A program made the translations under genes and the position numbers. DNA of 35,728 nucleotides, from the NCBI GenBank assembly GCA_024279275.1, contig JAJRRS010000173.1:1-35728 (forward strand), in the 5' to 3' direction. Each line of letters starts with the position of its first letter. Position 1 is the stretch's first letter. The DNA is from Planctomycetota bacterium. GTDB lineage: Bacteria; Planctomycetota; Phycisphaerae; Phycisphaerales; Phycisphaeraceae. The notes beneath the pieces were generated by a model. It had not been told where the DNA came from and made no database searches. It was given only the letters and a program-made list of their open reading frames with translations. This document shows, piece after piece, positions 1 through 7,216 of the stretch.

Positions 1-907
1 CAATACTACAGGTCTTGAGCGTCTCGCTATTCGAGAAAACCCCGTTAATACAGGTGTTTTCACGCCCGGGCGGCATAACTCAAACCGACTCATTCGCTAA
101 CCAGTTGGTATTATTCGACTAACGTTGGGACAGTAGTGATGGCTTTTGTAAAAAAGCCTTTATAGAGGCACATGAGGAATTCAGAGCAGAGGCTGAATCA
201 GGCACGAGTACGACCTGTGAATAATCTGCTGTAGGGTGCTTTGGCTGAGCGAGGGTTGGTGAATCGGCCTGAGCCAGAGTGATGGGAGAACCCAATAGGG
301 TTTGCCCTGACTGCGGGGGTGGGAACAGGGTTATCGGGTCATGAGGGATGGATTGGTATAGAGGGCGGTGGGATGGAAATTTCTGGGTAGACCCGGGCCG
401 GGCTTGGCCCCTTGCTTGATTTGGCCGAAAGGGGTACAAATGGGGCATCTCCCATCCGGCCAGATACCCCGACACAGGGTTTAGGCCGAACCGCCAGGAC
501 AATCAGGCCGTGTCTCGGAGCACGGCGGATCGGTTTTTAGGTCAGGTGGAGGGGGGTAACAGTATGGCGGGTGTGCATTAAACAGAGATTGCACAAGTCA
601 TGCTGCCGGAGGTTTAGCACAGCGGTGCCGGGTATTTGTGACCGGCATGGGGTCGATGGACCCGTGGACGCTGGAGATCCAAACAGCCCAGGCGTCGGAG
701 AAAGGGCGTCAGCCCGAGCCAGGGGCGTATCCCAAGAGGTCGAACTTGCGTTAACGTAACCCTTGGCCAAGGTCGGCTTGTATTGGGTTAGAGACGCACC
801 CCGTTGGACATAATTTTGTTGGGGCAGAAAAGCCCCTGAGCCGTTTCTGGCACGAGCCGGATCGGCGAAGTCTTTTTTATCATTTGGCTTGGCGTTACGG
901 ATGAGCC
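1..907. other. gene-free leader region upstream of rho
   Basis: No convincing protein gene is seen here. The long open frames on the minus strand translate to low-complexity Pro/Ser-rich sequence with no recognisable domain. Two small inverted repeats are visible: one at 34-61 (GAAAACCCC against GGTGTTTTC) and one at 141-158 (GGCTTTT, loop GTAA, AAAAGCC). I looked for tmRNA, RNase P and tRNA signatures and found none. The stretch nearest rho could be a long 5' leader, as rho genes are often autoregulated, but nothing in the sequence proves this. Confidence 0.5.
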
Positions 908-2215
908 GTGACGCCCCCACGAGCGACATCTATGCAAACTGCGACCGGGATCCTCGAGATTGGAAAGCGAGCCGATGGCCGGCTGCGCCAATTGGACCAG
1001 ACCTACATCTCTGCCCCGGACGACCCGGTGGTGTTGGCTAAGGACATCGACCGATTCGGTCTTCGTTCCGGGCTGCTGCTGGAAGTCGAGCTGGGCAAGC
1101 CGATGGGCGGCGGCGGAGCGAATAATCAGCAGCCGCAGGGCCGAAAGGGCAAGGGCAAGCACCGCAAGGTCAAGAGGCCTAAGTTCGACGCGATCGCGCC
1201 CAATGCGCTGCGGGTGAACAGGGTGATCTCGGTGGAGGGCGAAGACCCCGACGAGTTTCTCAAGAATACGCGGAAGTTTGAGGATCTGACGACGGTGGAC
1301 CCCGAGCCGAGGATGACCCTTGAGTATCCGGATTGTCCCCCGGCGTGCCGATTGATCGACCTGTTTTGTCCGATCGGGTACGGGCAGCGCGGCATGATCG
1401 TCAGTCCGCCGAAGGCTGGTAAGACGACGCTGCTTCAAAATATCGCCGCCTCGTGTGAGAAGAATCACCCCGATGTCATCACGATCGCTTTGCTGATCGA
1501 CGAACGGCCCGAGGAGGTCACGGACTTTCGACGTAACGTGCCTTGCATCGTCTGGGCTTCCAGCAACGACCACACACCCGAGCGGCACTGCGCGATGGCG
1601 ATGCTGGCGATCGATCGCTGCAAGCGCTGGACGGAGATGGGCAAGGATGTCCTGGTCGTGATGGACTCGCTTACCCGGTTGGGTCGTGCGTTCAATACTG
1701 CGCCGGGGATGCAGAACACGGGCCGGACACTTTCGGGTGGTTTGGATGCCGGGGCGTTGGCGATCCCCAAGCAGCTCTTCGGTGCCGCGCGGCGCTTCGA
1801 GGAGGGCGGGTCACTGACCATCATCGCCACCGCGTTGGTTGATACCGGCAGCCGAGGCGACCAAGTCATCTTCGAGGAGTTCAAGGGCACCGGCAACATG
1901 GAGCTGATCCTCGACCGCAAGGTTGCTGAGCAGCGGCTATTCCCCGCGATCGACCTCGCCGCCAGCGGCACGCGTAAGGAAGACAAGCTGATCCCCGAGC
2001 ACGAGCTGAACACGATGAATGCGTTGCGCCGTCGCCTATTGAACATGCCACCGCCTCAACAGATCGAGCAACTGCTCAAGGCTTTGGAACGGTTCAAGAC
2101 GAATGCTGATTTGGTGGGGAATCCGCAGTCTCCCGGTGCGGCGCCGACGCCCGAGCAGGAGGCGCGTGGGCCGCTTGGGCCGGGTCGGCGCAAGCAGCGG
2201 ACGGGGACGATCTGA
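908..2215 (+). CDS. rho: transcription termination factor Rho
   Basis: Hexameric RNA-dependent ATPase/helicase that releases transcripts from RNA polymerase in the cytoplasm. Seen: an OB/cold-shock-like start (GILEIGKRADGRLRQ, then ISAPDDPVV and IDRFGLRSG), then the RecA-like motor. The Walker A PPKAGKTT lies at about residues 167-174. It is followed by LLIDERPEEVTDFRR, the DSLTRLGRAFN Walker B region, the GGSLTIIATALVDTGS segment and the EEFKGTGNMEL block, all diagnostic of Rho. Length is 435 aa, near the E. coli size. Oddities: the N-terminal helical domain is essentially missing, a Lys/Gly-rich linker (about residues 70-92) interrupts the RNA-binding domain, and the usual GFGF aromatic motif reads ADGR. 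The start is GTG at 908; ATG at 932 is equally possible, and neither has a strong ribosome site. Confidence 0.97.
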   Translation: MTPPRATSMQTATGILEIGKRADGRLRQLDQTYISAPDDPVVLAKDIDRFGLRSGLLLEVELGKPMGGGGANNQQPQGRKGKGKHRKVKRPKFDAIAPNALRVNRVISVEGEDPDEFLKNTRKFEDLTTVDPEPRMTLEYPDCPPACRLIDLFCPIGYGQRGMIVSPPKAGKTTLLQNIAASCEKNHPDVITIALLIDERPEEVTDFRRNVPCIVWASSNDHTPERHCAMAMLAIDRCKRWTEMGKDVLVVMDSLTRLGRAFNTAPGMQNTGRTLSGGLDAGALAIPKQLFGAARRFEEGGSLTIIATALVDTGSRGDQVIFEEFKGTGNMELILDRKVAEQRLFPAIDLAASGTRKEDKLIPEHELNTMNALRRRLLNMPPPQQIEQLLKALERFKTNADLVGNPQSPGAAPTPEQEARGPLGPGRRKQRTGTI

Positions 2216-2233
2216 GTATTGACCTGTCAATAC
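2216..2233. repeat. perfect inverted repeat directly after rho
   Basis: GTATTGAC, CT, GTCAATAC begins at the base following the rho stop codon. It is a perfect 8-bp inverted repeat with a two-base spacer. No T-tract follows, so it is not a standard intrinsic terminator. It could be a 3'-end stabilising hairpin or a protein site. Confidence 0.6.
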
Positions 2234-2257
2234 GAAGCGATGTGACTTGTCGCGACG

Positions 2258-2662
2258 CTACGCCGAAATGGCTTTCTCGAAGATCTCACCCAAAGTGATA
2301 TTGTCCGACCAGACCTCTTCGAGGTTTAGGCTATATCGCCGCTCTAATTCCTGTGCAAAGGTCTCAATCTCCATCACGTCACCCAGAGACGAGTCCGGTG
2401 GACTGGTGGCACGGTAGATATCCATGATCAGGTCGTCCGGCCGGAACACCAGGTATCGCTTTTTGGGGAGTGCGAATGAATCCACGAAGAGGCGAAGGAA
2501 CTCACGTATGTCATTCTTGGGCGTGGAAGGGAATCGCTTCCGCCAATCTGTTCCCGCGCAGGGCCGATTCAACAAAGGCCGGAGGCCACGCTGTCGCATG
2601 ATCTCGCATAGGGTGCCTACTGCGAGTCCAAGCGTGATTACGATGATGAAACCCCACCACAT
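2258..2662 (-). CDS. small membrane-anchored protein with acyl-carrier-like domain
   Basis: The 134-aa product has one N-terminal membrane segment (residues 2-21, WWGFIIVITLGLAVGTLC), so it is probably anchored with the rest in the cytoplasm. The C-terminal part (about 50-130) reads FRPDDLIMDIYRA, then LGDVMEIETFAQELERRY, then LEEVWSDNITLGEIFEKA. That pattern resembles the DUF1493/acyl-carrier-like helical proteins (D-x-M-E-x-x-x-F, then TLGE). The phosphopantetheine Ser of true carriers is replaced by Met in D-V-M-E, so it may not be loaded. It is convergent with rho and 83 bp downstream of thiE on the same strand. Function unknown; the family link is by motif resemblance only. Confidence 0.65.
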   Translation of the reverse strand: MWWGFIIVITLGLAVGTLCEIMRQRGLRPLLNRPCAGTDWRKRFPSTPKNDIREFLRLFVDSFALPKKRYLVFRPDDLIMDIYRATSPPDSSLGDVMEIETFAQELERRYSLNLEEVWSDNITLGEIFEKAISA

Positions 2663-2745
2663 GAGAAGCTCCCAATCAGATGGTTCGCTAGGCTTTCCCG
2701 CCGATTGTCCCTATTTGTGAGTGGTAGGTCAATAGATCATTTACG

Positions 2746-3780
2746 TCAGTGATTCACCGTTTCAAGGAGGGATCTGACTGCCTCTTTTGGTTCGCCAGCT
2801 GCGCAGACGGCGCTGCTGACCGCGATGCCTTGAACGCCTGCGTCGGTAAGTTCATCAAGGTTCGCCGTGGTGATACCGCCGATGGCGAGGTGGGGGAGTT
2901 GGTTCCAGGCGAGGTATTGTTTTAGGTAGGTTGGGCCGACGATGATGGGTTTGTGTTTGGTGGTGGTGGGGAACATGGGGCCGACGCCGCAGTAGTCGGC
3001 GCCGTCGGCGTGGGCTTGTTTGGCTTGTTCGAGGTTATTGGTGCTGACGCCGATGAGCAGTTGGTTGCCGACGAGTTTGCGTGCTTCTTTGCAGGGGAGG
3101 TCTGTTTGGCCGAGGTGTACGCCGTCGGCGTTGGCGAGTAGCGCGATGTCGGGGCGGTCGTTGAGGATGACGGTGACGCCTTTGGGTCGGCACAGGGCGA
3201 CGAGTTGTTGGGTGCGGGTCAGGAGTTCGTCGGCGTCGAGATTTTTTTCTCTAAGCTGGATGCAGTCTGCGCCGCCTTGGATGGCGGCGTTAGCCACGCG
3301 TAGCCAGTCGTTATCTTTGCAGAGAGATTCGGTGATTAGAACGCAGAGGCGCCATTGTTTGGCTAGGCCGGAGGCTAGTGCGTTGTTGAGTTGTTGTTCT
3401 AGGGTGTAGCCTTTATATCGCAGGGATTCGATTGATTGCGCGAAGTCGCAAGCGGATGGGGGGAGGGTTTTTCCAAATTCTTCGAGTGATCGGAGGGCTT
3501 CGCTTAGGCGTTTGGCTGCGGCTGCGGCGACGTCGGCTGCGCCGGCGCGGGTCATTTCGTTGTCGGCGGTGATGGTGGTGCCGACGTCGTTGGGTGTGTC
3601 GCGCCAGACGGACAGGTCGGGAATCTTGCGCAGTGCGTCGGCGAGGTCGTGTCGCAGTTGCTTGAGTTGTTTTGAGAGGTTTTGATCGTCGAGGATGAAG
3701 CGTGCGGCATCTTCCATGACGCGGAGTGCTTCACGGGCGCGGTTGGCGTTGGCGTCGAGTATGCGTTTGACGCCGGGCAT
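2746..3780 (-). CDS. thiE: thiamine-phosphate synthase with N-terminal extension domain
   Basis: Joins HMP-pyrophosphate and thiazole phosphate to give thiamine phosphate, in the cytoplasm. The C-terminal half (about 140-344) is a ThiE TIM barrel. It shows CIQLREKNLDADEL, the substrate-side VILNDRPDIALLANADGVHLGQTDLP, GVSTNNLEQA, the YCGVGPMFPTTTK loop and the phosphate-binding LAIGGITTANL. The N-terminal ~135 residues (RILDANANRAREALRVMEDAARFIL onward) form the helical domain known from cyanobacterial-type ThiE proteins; its role is not clear. At 344 aa the protein is much longer than a stand-alone ThiE (about 210 aa). It starts one base after the end of the upstream LAB_N gene, so it is probably cotranscribed with the glycosyltransferase genes. 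No THI-box riboswitch was recognised nearby. Confidence 0.95.
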   Translation of the reverse strand: MPGVKRILDANANRAREALRVMEDAARFILDDQNLSKQLKQLRHDLADALRKIPDLSVWRDTPNDVGTTITADNEMTRAGAADVAAAAAKRLSEALRSLEEFGKTLPPSACDFAQSIESLRYKGYTLEQQLNNALASGLAKQWRLCVLITESLCKDNDWLRVANAAIQGGADCIQLREKNLDADELLTRTQQLVALCRPKGVTVILNDRPDIALLANADGVHLGQTDLPCKEARKLVGNQLLIGVSTNNLEQAKQAHADGADYCGVGPMFPTTTKHKPIIVGPTYLKQYLAWNQLPHLAIGGITTANLDELTDAGVQGIAVSSAVCAAGEPKEAVRSLLETVNH

Positions 3781-3781
3781 G

Positions 3782-4354
3782 TCAGGGGGCGTCCTTGGGT
3801 GTGCGTGGGTGGTAGATCATCCAGAGGTTTCGGCCGTAGATCAGCCAGCCTGCGCCTTGGCCCAGGAACCCGACGATGTCTTTACGCCAGATGAAGTAGG
3901 TGATGAGCATGGACGCGCCGAACAGGCTCATCCACCAGAACGAGGTGGGGACGACGGATTGTTTTTTCTTTTCACTGACGAGCCATTGGACGATCATTCG
4001 GCCGGTGAAGAGGACCTGGCCGAGCAGTCCGAGCGTGACCCAAGCGATGCCGGCGGGAGTGGAGATATTCAGGAGCTTGAACGTGAAGGCGCGGGAGTCG
4101 TCTTTTTGTAGTAGAAGCAGGGCGTAGTTTTCGGGTGAGAGGGATTCTGTTTCCCCGTCGAGGTAGGTGACACGGAAATAGGGAGAGGGGTTGTCGTCGT
4201 CGGGCGGCAGGAGTGTGACGGACTCGACCATGGCGGGGGTGTCGTTGATCGTGACACCGAGGGACAACTCGCCTGATCGCAACTGCCATACGAGATAGCT
4301 CACGCCCAGCGCGGCGATGAGGAAGAACCCGATGACCATGTACCGGCGTTTCAT
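3782..4354 (-). CDS. LAB_N (lipid A biosynthesis N-terminal) domain membrane protein
   Basis: A 190-aa integral membrane protein. Residues about 5-25 form one membrane segment. A roughly 70-residue periplasmic-looking stretch follows (YFRVTYLDGETESLSPENYALLLL). The C-terminal half then matches the LAB_N fold: WVTLGLLGQVLFTGRMIVQWLVSEKK, SFWWMSLFGASMLITYFIWRKDIVGFLGQGAGWLIYGRNL. LAB_N is found fused to, or next to, lipid A disaccharide synthases and belongs to the three-helix SWEET/PQ-loop type of membrane proteins. Its ATG overlaps the stop of the upstream GT2 gene by four bases and thiE begins one base downstream. The context suggests a helper or carrier-lipid flippase for the adjacent glycosyltransferases; this is inferred. 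Confidence 0.9.
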   Translation of the reverse strand: MKRRYMVIGFFLIAALGVSYLVWQLRSGELSLGVTINDTPAMVESVTLLPPDDDNPSPYFRVTYLDGETESLSPENYALLLLQKDDSRAFTFKLLNISTPAGIAWVTLGLLGQVLFTGRMIVQWLVSEKKKQSVVPTSFWWMSLFGASMLITYFIWRKDIVGFLGQGAGWLIYGRNLWMIYHPRTPKDAP

Positions 4355-5148
4355 GGATTCTCCCGCGTAGTGTCTTGATGCGTGATCGTGTCGGTGGAGG
4401 AGTCGCGGTAGCGTTTGGTCATCCAGCGCACGGCGAAGAGGTCAAGGAGGCCTGCGGGGCCGCGTGAGAGCAGGCCCATGCCGTACTTGGTTGAGCCGGC
4501 GTTTCGTGATCGATGGTTGACGGGGACTTCGATGACCGTTGCGCCGAGCATGCGTGCGTAGGCGGGCATGAAGCGGTGCATCCCCTTGAATTGCAGGGGG
4601 AATTGTTTGGCGATTTGCGCGCGGACGACACGAGCGGAGCAGCCGGTGTCACGGACGGGGTCGTTGAGTATCCAGAGTCTTGCTTTGCGTCCGATGAGGC
4701 TGCCTATTTTTCGGATGGCGTGGTCGTTGCGGTTGGCGGAGCGGTCGCCCTGGACCATGTCGGCGTGTTCATCGTCGAGTTTAGCGAGCATGGCGGGTAG
4801 GTCGGCGGGGTCGTTTTGCAGGTCGGCGTCGAGTGTGGCGATGCAGCGACCGCGTGCGGCCTGGATGCCGGCGTGCATCGCGGCGGACTGGCCTTGTGGG
4901 CTTGCCCGGTGCAGGACGCGCAGGAAGGGGTGGTCGGCTTGTAGGGCGTTGAGTTTTGTAAGGGTCTGGTCGGTTGAGCCGTCGTCGATGATGATGAGTT
5001 CGGCATCGATGCCCGCGTCGGTCATGGCCTTACTGACCTGTTCGACCAGAGGCTTAACATTGTCCTGTTCGTTCAGTGCGGGGACGACGATTGACAAGGT
5101 GGGCTGGTGTTCAGCGGGTGGGGTTGTGGCGATGGGTGAGCTAGTCAT
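4351..5148 (-). CDS. family 2 glycosyltransferase, polyprenyl-phosphate sugar transferase type
   Basis: A 265-aa GT-A fold enzyme. The protein shows LSIVVPALNEQDNVKPL at residues about 19-35, the nucleotide-binding IIIDDGSTD, the metal-binding LDADLQNDPADLP, and the acceptor-side DTGCSARVVR. Members with this layout (ArnC, dolichyl-phosphate mannose synthase) move a sugar from a nucleotide to a polyprenyl phosphate at the inner membrane face. Unlike ArnC, no C-terminal membrane helices are present, so it is of the short soluble DPM1-like type. It overlaps both neighbours by four bases (ATGA junctions), and the gene before it encodes the ArnT-like transferase that would consume its product. 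The sugar is unknown. Confidence 0.93.
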   Translation of the reverse strand: MTSSPIATTPPAEHQPTLSIVVPALNEQDNVKPLVEQVSKAMTDAGIDAELIIIDDGSTDQTLTKLNALQADHPFLRVLHRASPQGQSAAMHAGIQAARGRCIATLDADLQNDPADLPAMLAKLDDEHADMVQGDRSANRNDHAIRKIGSLIGRKARLWILNDPVRDTGCSARVVRAQIAKQFPLQFKGMHRFMPAYARMLGATVIEVPVNHRSRNAGSTKYGMGLLSRGPAGLLDLFAVRWMTKRYRDSSTDTITHQDTTRENP

Positions 5149-6857
5149 GGTCCACCGGGTAACGAAATGGATGGGGCGATCGGGTTGTTGTTGGCTGGGT
5201 TCATCAGCGGGCCGCGCGACAGTGGGATGAGTATGACGCTCATAAGGACGACGGCCCAGAGGGACCAGCAGACCATAGCTTTGCCTGGGTAGTGCCGTAG
5301 CGCGAAGCGTGTACTCATCACGGTGATCAGCACGAGGCTGACGCTAAGCCCCAGCCAGAAGTACCAGGGCATGGGTGCGACGATGGTTTGGTTGAGGTAG
5401 CCGTGCTCGACGAGTGTGGTTTGGAAAAACATCCCTGCAGGGAGTGCGACGGAGGCGGTGGCGAGCAGTGCGAGGTGAGGCCAGCGTGTGATCCGCCAGG
5501 TGCGTGTGTGTCGCGCTTCTGCGGAGAGGTCACTGAAGAGCCGCAGGCACTGGCCGATGAGGATGGCGGCTGGGGGGAGGATGGGGAGCAGGCCTGCGAG
5601 TCCCTCGCTGCCGGGGCCGGTGACGACCAGGAACAAGACGCACAGGAACCATGCCCATCCGATGAAGACCCGGCGCCTGACGCCAGAAGAGGATGCGCTG
5701 AAAGGCTGAATGAGCGACCCGATCAGCCAGAGTGTCCAGGGCATGACCATGACCAGTGCGAGCAGGCCACGGTCGTAGACGACGCGCCCAAAAGTGGTTG
5801 GGCTGGCCATGCTGGCAGGCCAGAGTCCGCTGACCCACTGCTCCCAGATGTGCATGTCCTGGCCGTGGACGTACAAAGCCCAGGGCATGACCATGAGTGC
5901 GGCGATGAAGGTGGAAGCGACCAGTCCCAGGAGGTGGCTGATGCGATTGGGGCACATGATCGAGATGACGAGGATGGGCAGGAGTATGACGGGTGTGGCG
6001 GTGACGCCGCCGGTGAGTACCGCCATGCCCAGGGCGAGTCCGCAGATGATCCACCCGATTGCTTGTCGTGGGAGTGAGGGCGATGGGCGCAGCGGTCGCA
6101 GCGCCCACATCGCGGAGGCGACGGCGAGTGTTTCTAAACCGACCAGCGGCATGTCCGGTGAGCCGGCGCGTGCGGCGAGGATGAGGACGGGGCATGCGAG
6201 CAGGGTGAGTGCGGCGAAGGAGGCTGTTTTTAATCCGCCGACGGAAAACCCGGCCCAGAAGACGGCGGCGATGGTGAGCAGGCCGAAGGCCGCGGTGACC
6301 AGGCGCATCTGGTAGGCGAGTTGGGCGTCGGTGGTGGTCAGGGGGTCCAGGGATGAGAACGCCAGTTGATTGATCCAGACGATCCCGGGCGGCTGGTTGA
6401 GCTGGGGTTGTCCTTGTGAGATCGGGACGATGGATTCGAGTGTGATGTCGCCTTTATATATGGCGTGGCGGTAGTGCCAGGATTCGGAGGAGAGTTGGAG
6501 GCTGTCCGCCTGTGCATCGTTGAGGGGGCTGTCGGTTTCCAGGTAGGTGTAGAGCGGGATGGCGGAGATCGCCAGGAGTGCCAAGAGGATCATCCACGCC
6601 ATGGACCGGTCGCGGATCGGCGCGGGGCTGGCGGGGGGTTTGGATTGAGGCGTGGCGGATAAGGCGGGGGAGGGTGCGGCGGCCTGGTTAGCGACGGGCG
6701 TACGGTCCGGGCGTTGTTCGCTGGGAGGTCGCGCGGTGGGTAGCGGATCGCCTGGTGGGTTTGCCGGGGGGCTTACCGGGGGCGTGGGGGTGTCCGTCGT
6801 TTGTGCGTCGGTGGACGCGGGTGACGGTGGCACGGGTTGATTGGTATCGGTCGGCAT
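5145..6857 (-). CDS. ArnT/PMT-like membrane glycosyltransferase
   Basis: A 570-aa polytopic protein of the GT-C class. The first ~85 residues are Pro/Thr/Ser-rich and look disordered. They are followed by about ten membrane helices starting at AWMILLALLAISAIPLYTYL. Such enzymes transfer a sugar from a polyprenyl-phosphate donor onto lipid A or protein on the periplasmic side. After the first helix, the region where GT39/GT83 enzymes carry an Asp-Glu pair reads LNDAQAD, and the usual KPP(L) motif appears as NQPPG. The catalytic Glu therefore seems altered, though I cannot align it exactly. It heads the minus-strand operon with GT2, LAB_N and thiE, overlapping the GT2 gene by four bases. Confidence 0.85.
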   Translation of the reverse strand: MPTDTNQPVPPSPASTDAQTTDTPTPPVSPPANPPGDPLPTARPPSEQRPDRTPVANQAAAPSPALSATPQSKPPASPAPIRDRSMAWMILLALLAISAIPLYTYLETDSPLNDAQADSLQLSSESWHYRHAIYKGDITLESIVPISQGQPQLNQPPGIVWINQLAFSSLDPLTTTDAQLAYQMRLVTAAFGLLTIAAVFWAGFSVGGLKTASFAALTLLACPVLILAARAGSPDMPLVGLETLAVASAMWALRPLRPSPSLPRQAIGWIICGLALGMAVLTGGVTATPVILLPILVISIMCPNRISHLLGLVASTFIAALMVMPWALYVHGQDMHIWEQWVSGLWPASMASPTTFGRVVYDRGLLALVMVMPWTLWLIGSLIQPFSASSSGVRRRVFIGWAWFLCVLFLVVTGPGSEGLAGLLPILPPAAILIGQCLRLFSDLSAEARHTRTWRITRWPHLALLATASVALPAGMFFQTTLVEHGYLNQTIVAPMPWYFWLGLSVSLVLITVMSTRFALRHYPGKAMVCWSLWAVVLMSVILIPLSRGPLMNPANNNPIAPSISLPGGP

Positions 6858-7089
6858 CGTGGGGTGTAGCGGGTGATGAGGTTTATGGGAATTGGACCCG
6901 GTATTCTAATCGGGTGCCCCGGCGTGTGCGAGCGGGGGTATGTGTTGAAAAAAGGGTTGGGTATTTAGGGTTGAGGGGTTGGGAGAGGGTGTGTTTTCGG
7001 ATACCCAAGCCTTCGCTGCGATCAGGCTCGGCGTTGGGGGGGGGATTCAAGTGGGGGAGAACCGCGGCAACTTCGCAGCCTGCGGTTTT
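6858..7089. other. intergenic spacer with hairpin repeat and G-run
   Basis: Together with the palindrome at 7090-7216 this makes a gene-free gap of about 350 bp. It holds the small hairpin repeat at 6999-7036, a nine-G run followed by ATTCAAG (also seen near 16249), and a hairpin at about 7059-7090 (AACCGC and GCGGTT arms followed by TTTTT). That hairpin looks like a plus-strand terminator but no plus-strand gene precedes it, so it may belong to a repeat. Confidence 0.5.
6999..7036 (+). repeat. small hairpin repeat, copy 1 of 2
   Basis: Reads GGATACCC, AAGCCTTCGCTGCGATCAGG, then CTCGGCGTTGG. A related copy lies at 16368-16406. In this copy the stem is AGCC/GGCT; in the other it is CGCC/GGCG. 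The pairing is kept although the bases differ. Confidence 0.65.
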
Positions 7090-7216
7090 TAGAGCAACTC
7101 GCGTCATTTTTCTCCTAACGAGCCGCGACCGTAAGGGAGCGGGATTCCCGTGTGTCCGCACCCTTACGGTCGCGGTTCGTTGAGACAAATGAAAATTGTT
7201 TCTGCAAATTGCTCTA
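7090..7216. mobile_element. 127-bp palindromic MITE-like element flanked by TA
   Basis: The ends are TAGAGCAA (7090-7097) and TTGCTCTA (7209-7216). A long internal inverted repeat begins ACGAGCCGCGACCGTAAGGG and returns as CCCTTACGGTCGCGGTTCGT, with a single mismatch that is still pairable as G-U. Between ends and core the arms are AT-rich and imperfect. TA at each end is what IS630/Tc1-type miniature elements leave on insertion. No coding capacity. The right-hand TA plus adjoining base form the TAG stop codon of the minus-strand transglutaminase gene. I recall the core GCCGCGACCGTAAGGG as a common planctomycete repeat, but that is from memory. Confidence 0.8.

Noticed and set aside
119-929. 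Minus-strand open frames at 119-502 and 537-929, and a plus-strand frame at 571-759
   Set aside because: Translations are low-complexity, without domains, start signals or ribosome sites; the second overlaps the rho start.
7059-7090. Intrinsic terminator on the plus strand
   Set aside because: It has a stem and T-run but no plus-strand gene upstream, so it is kept only as a hairpin of unknown meaning.
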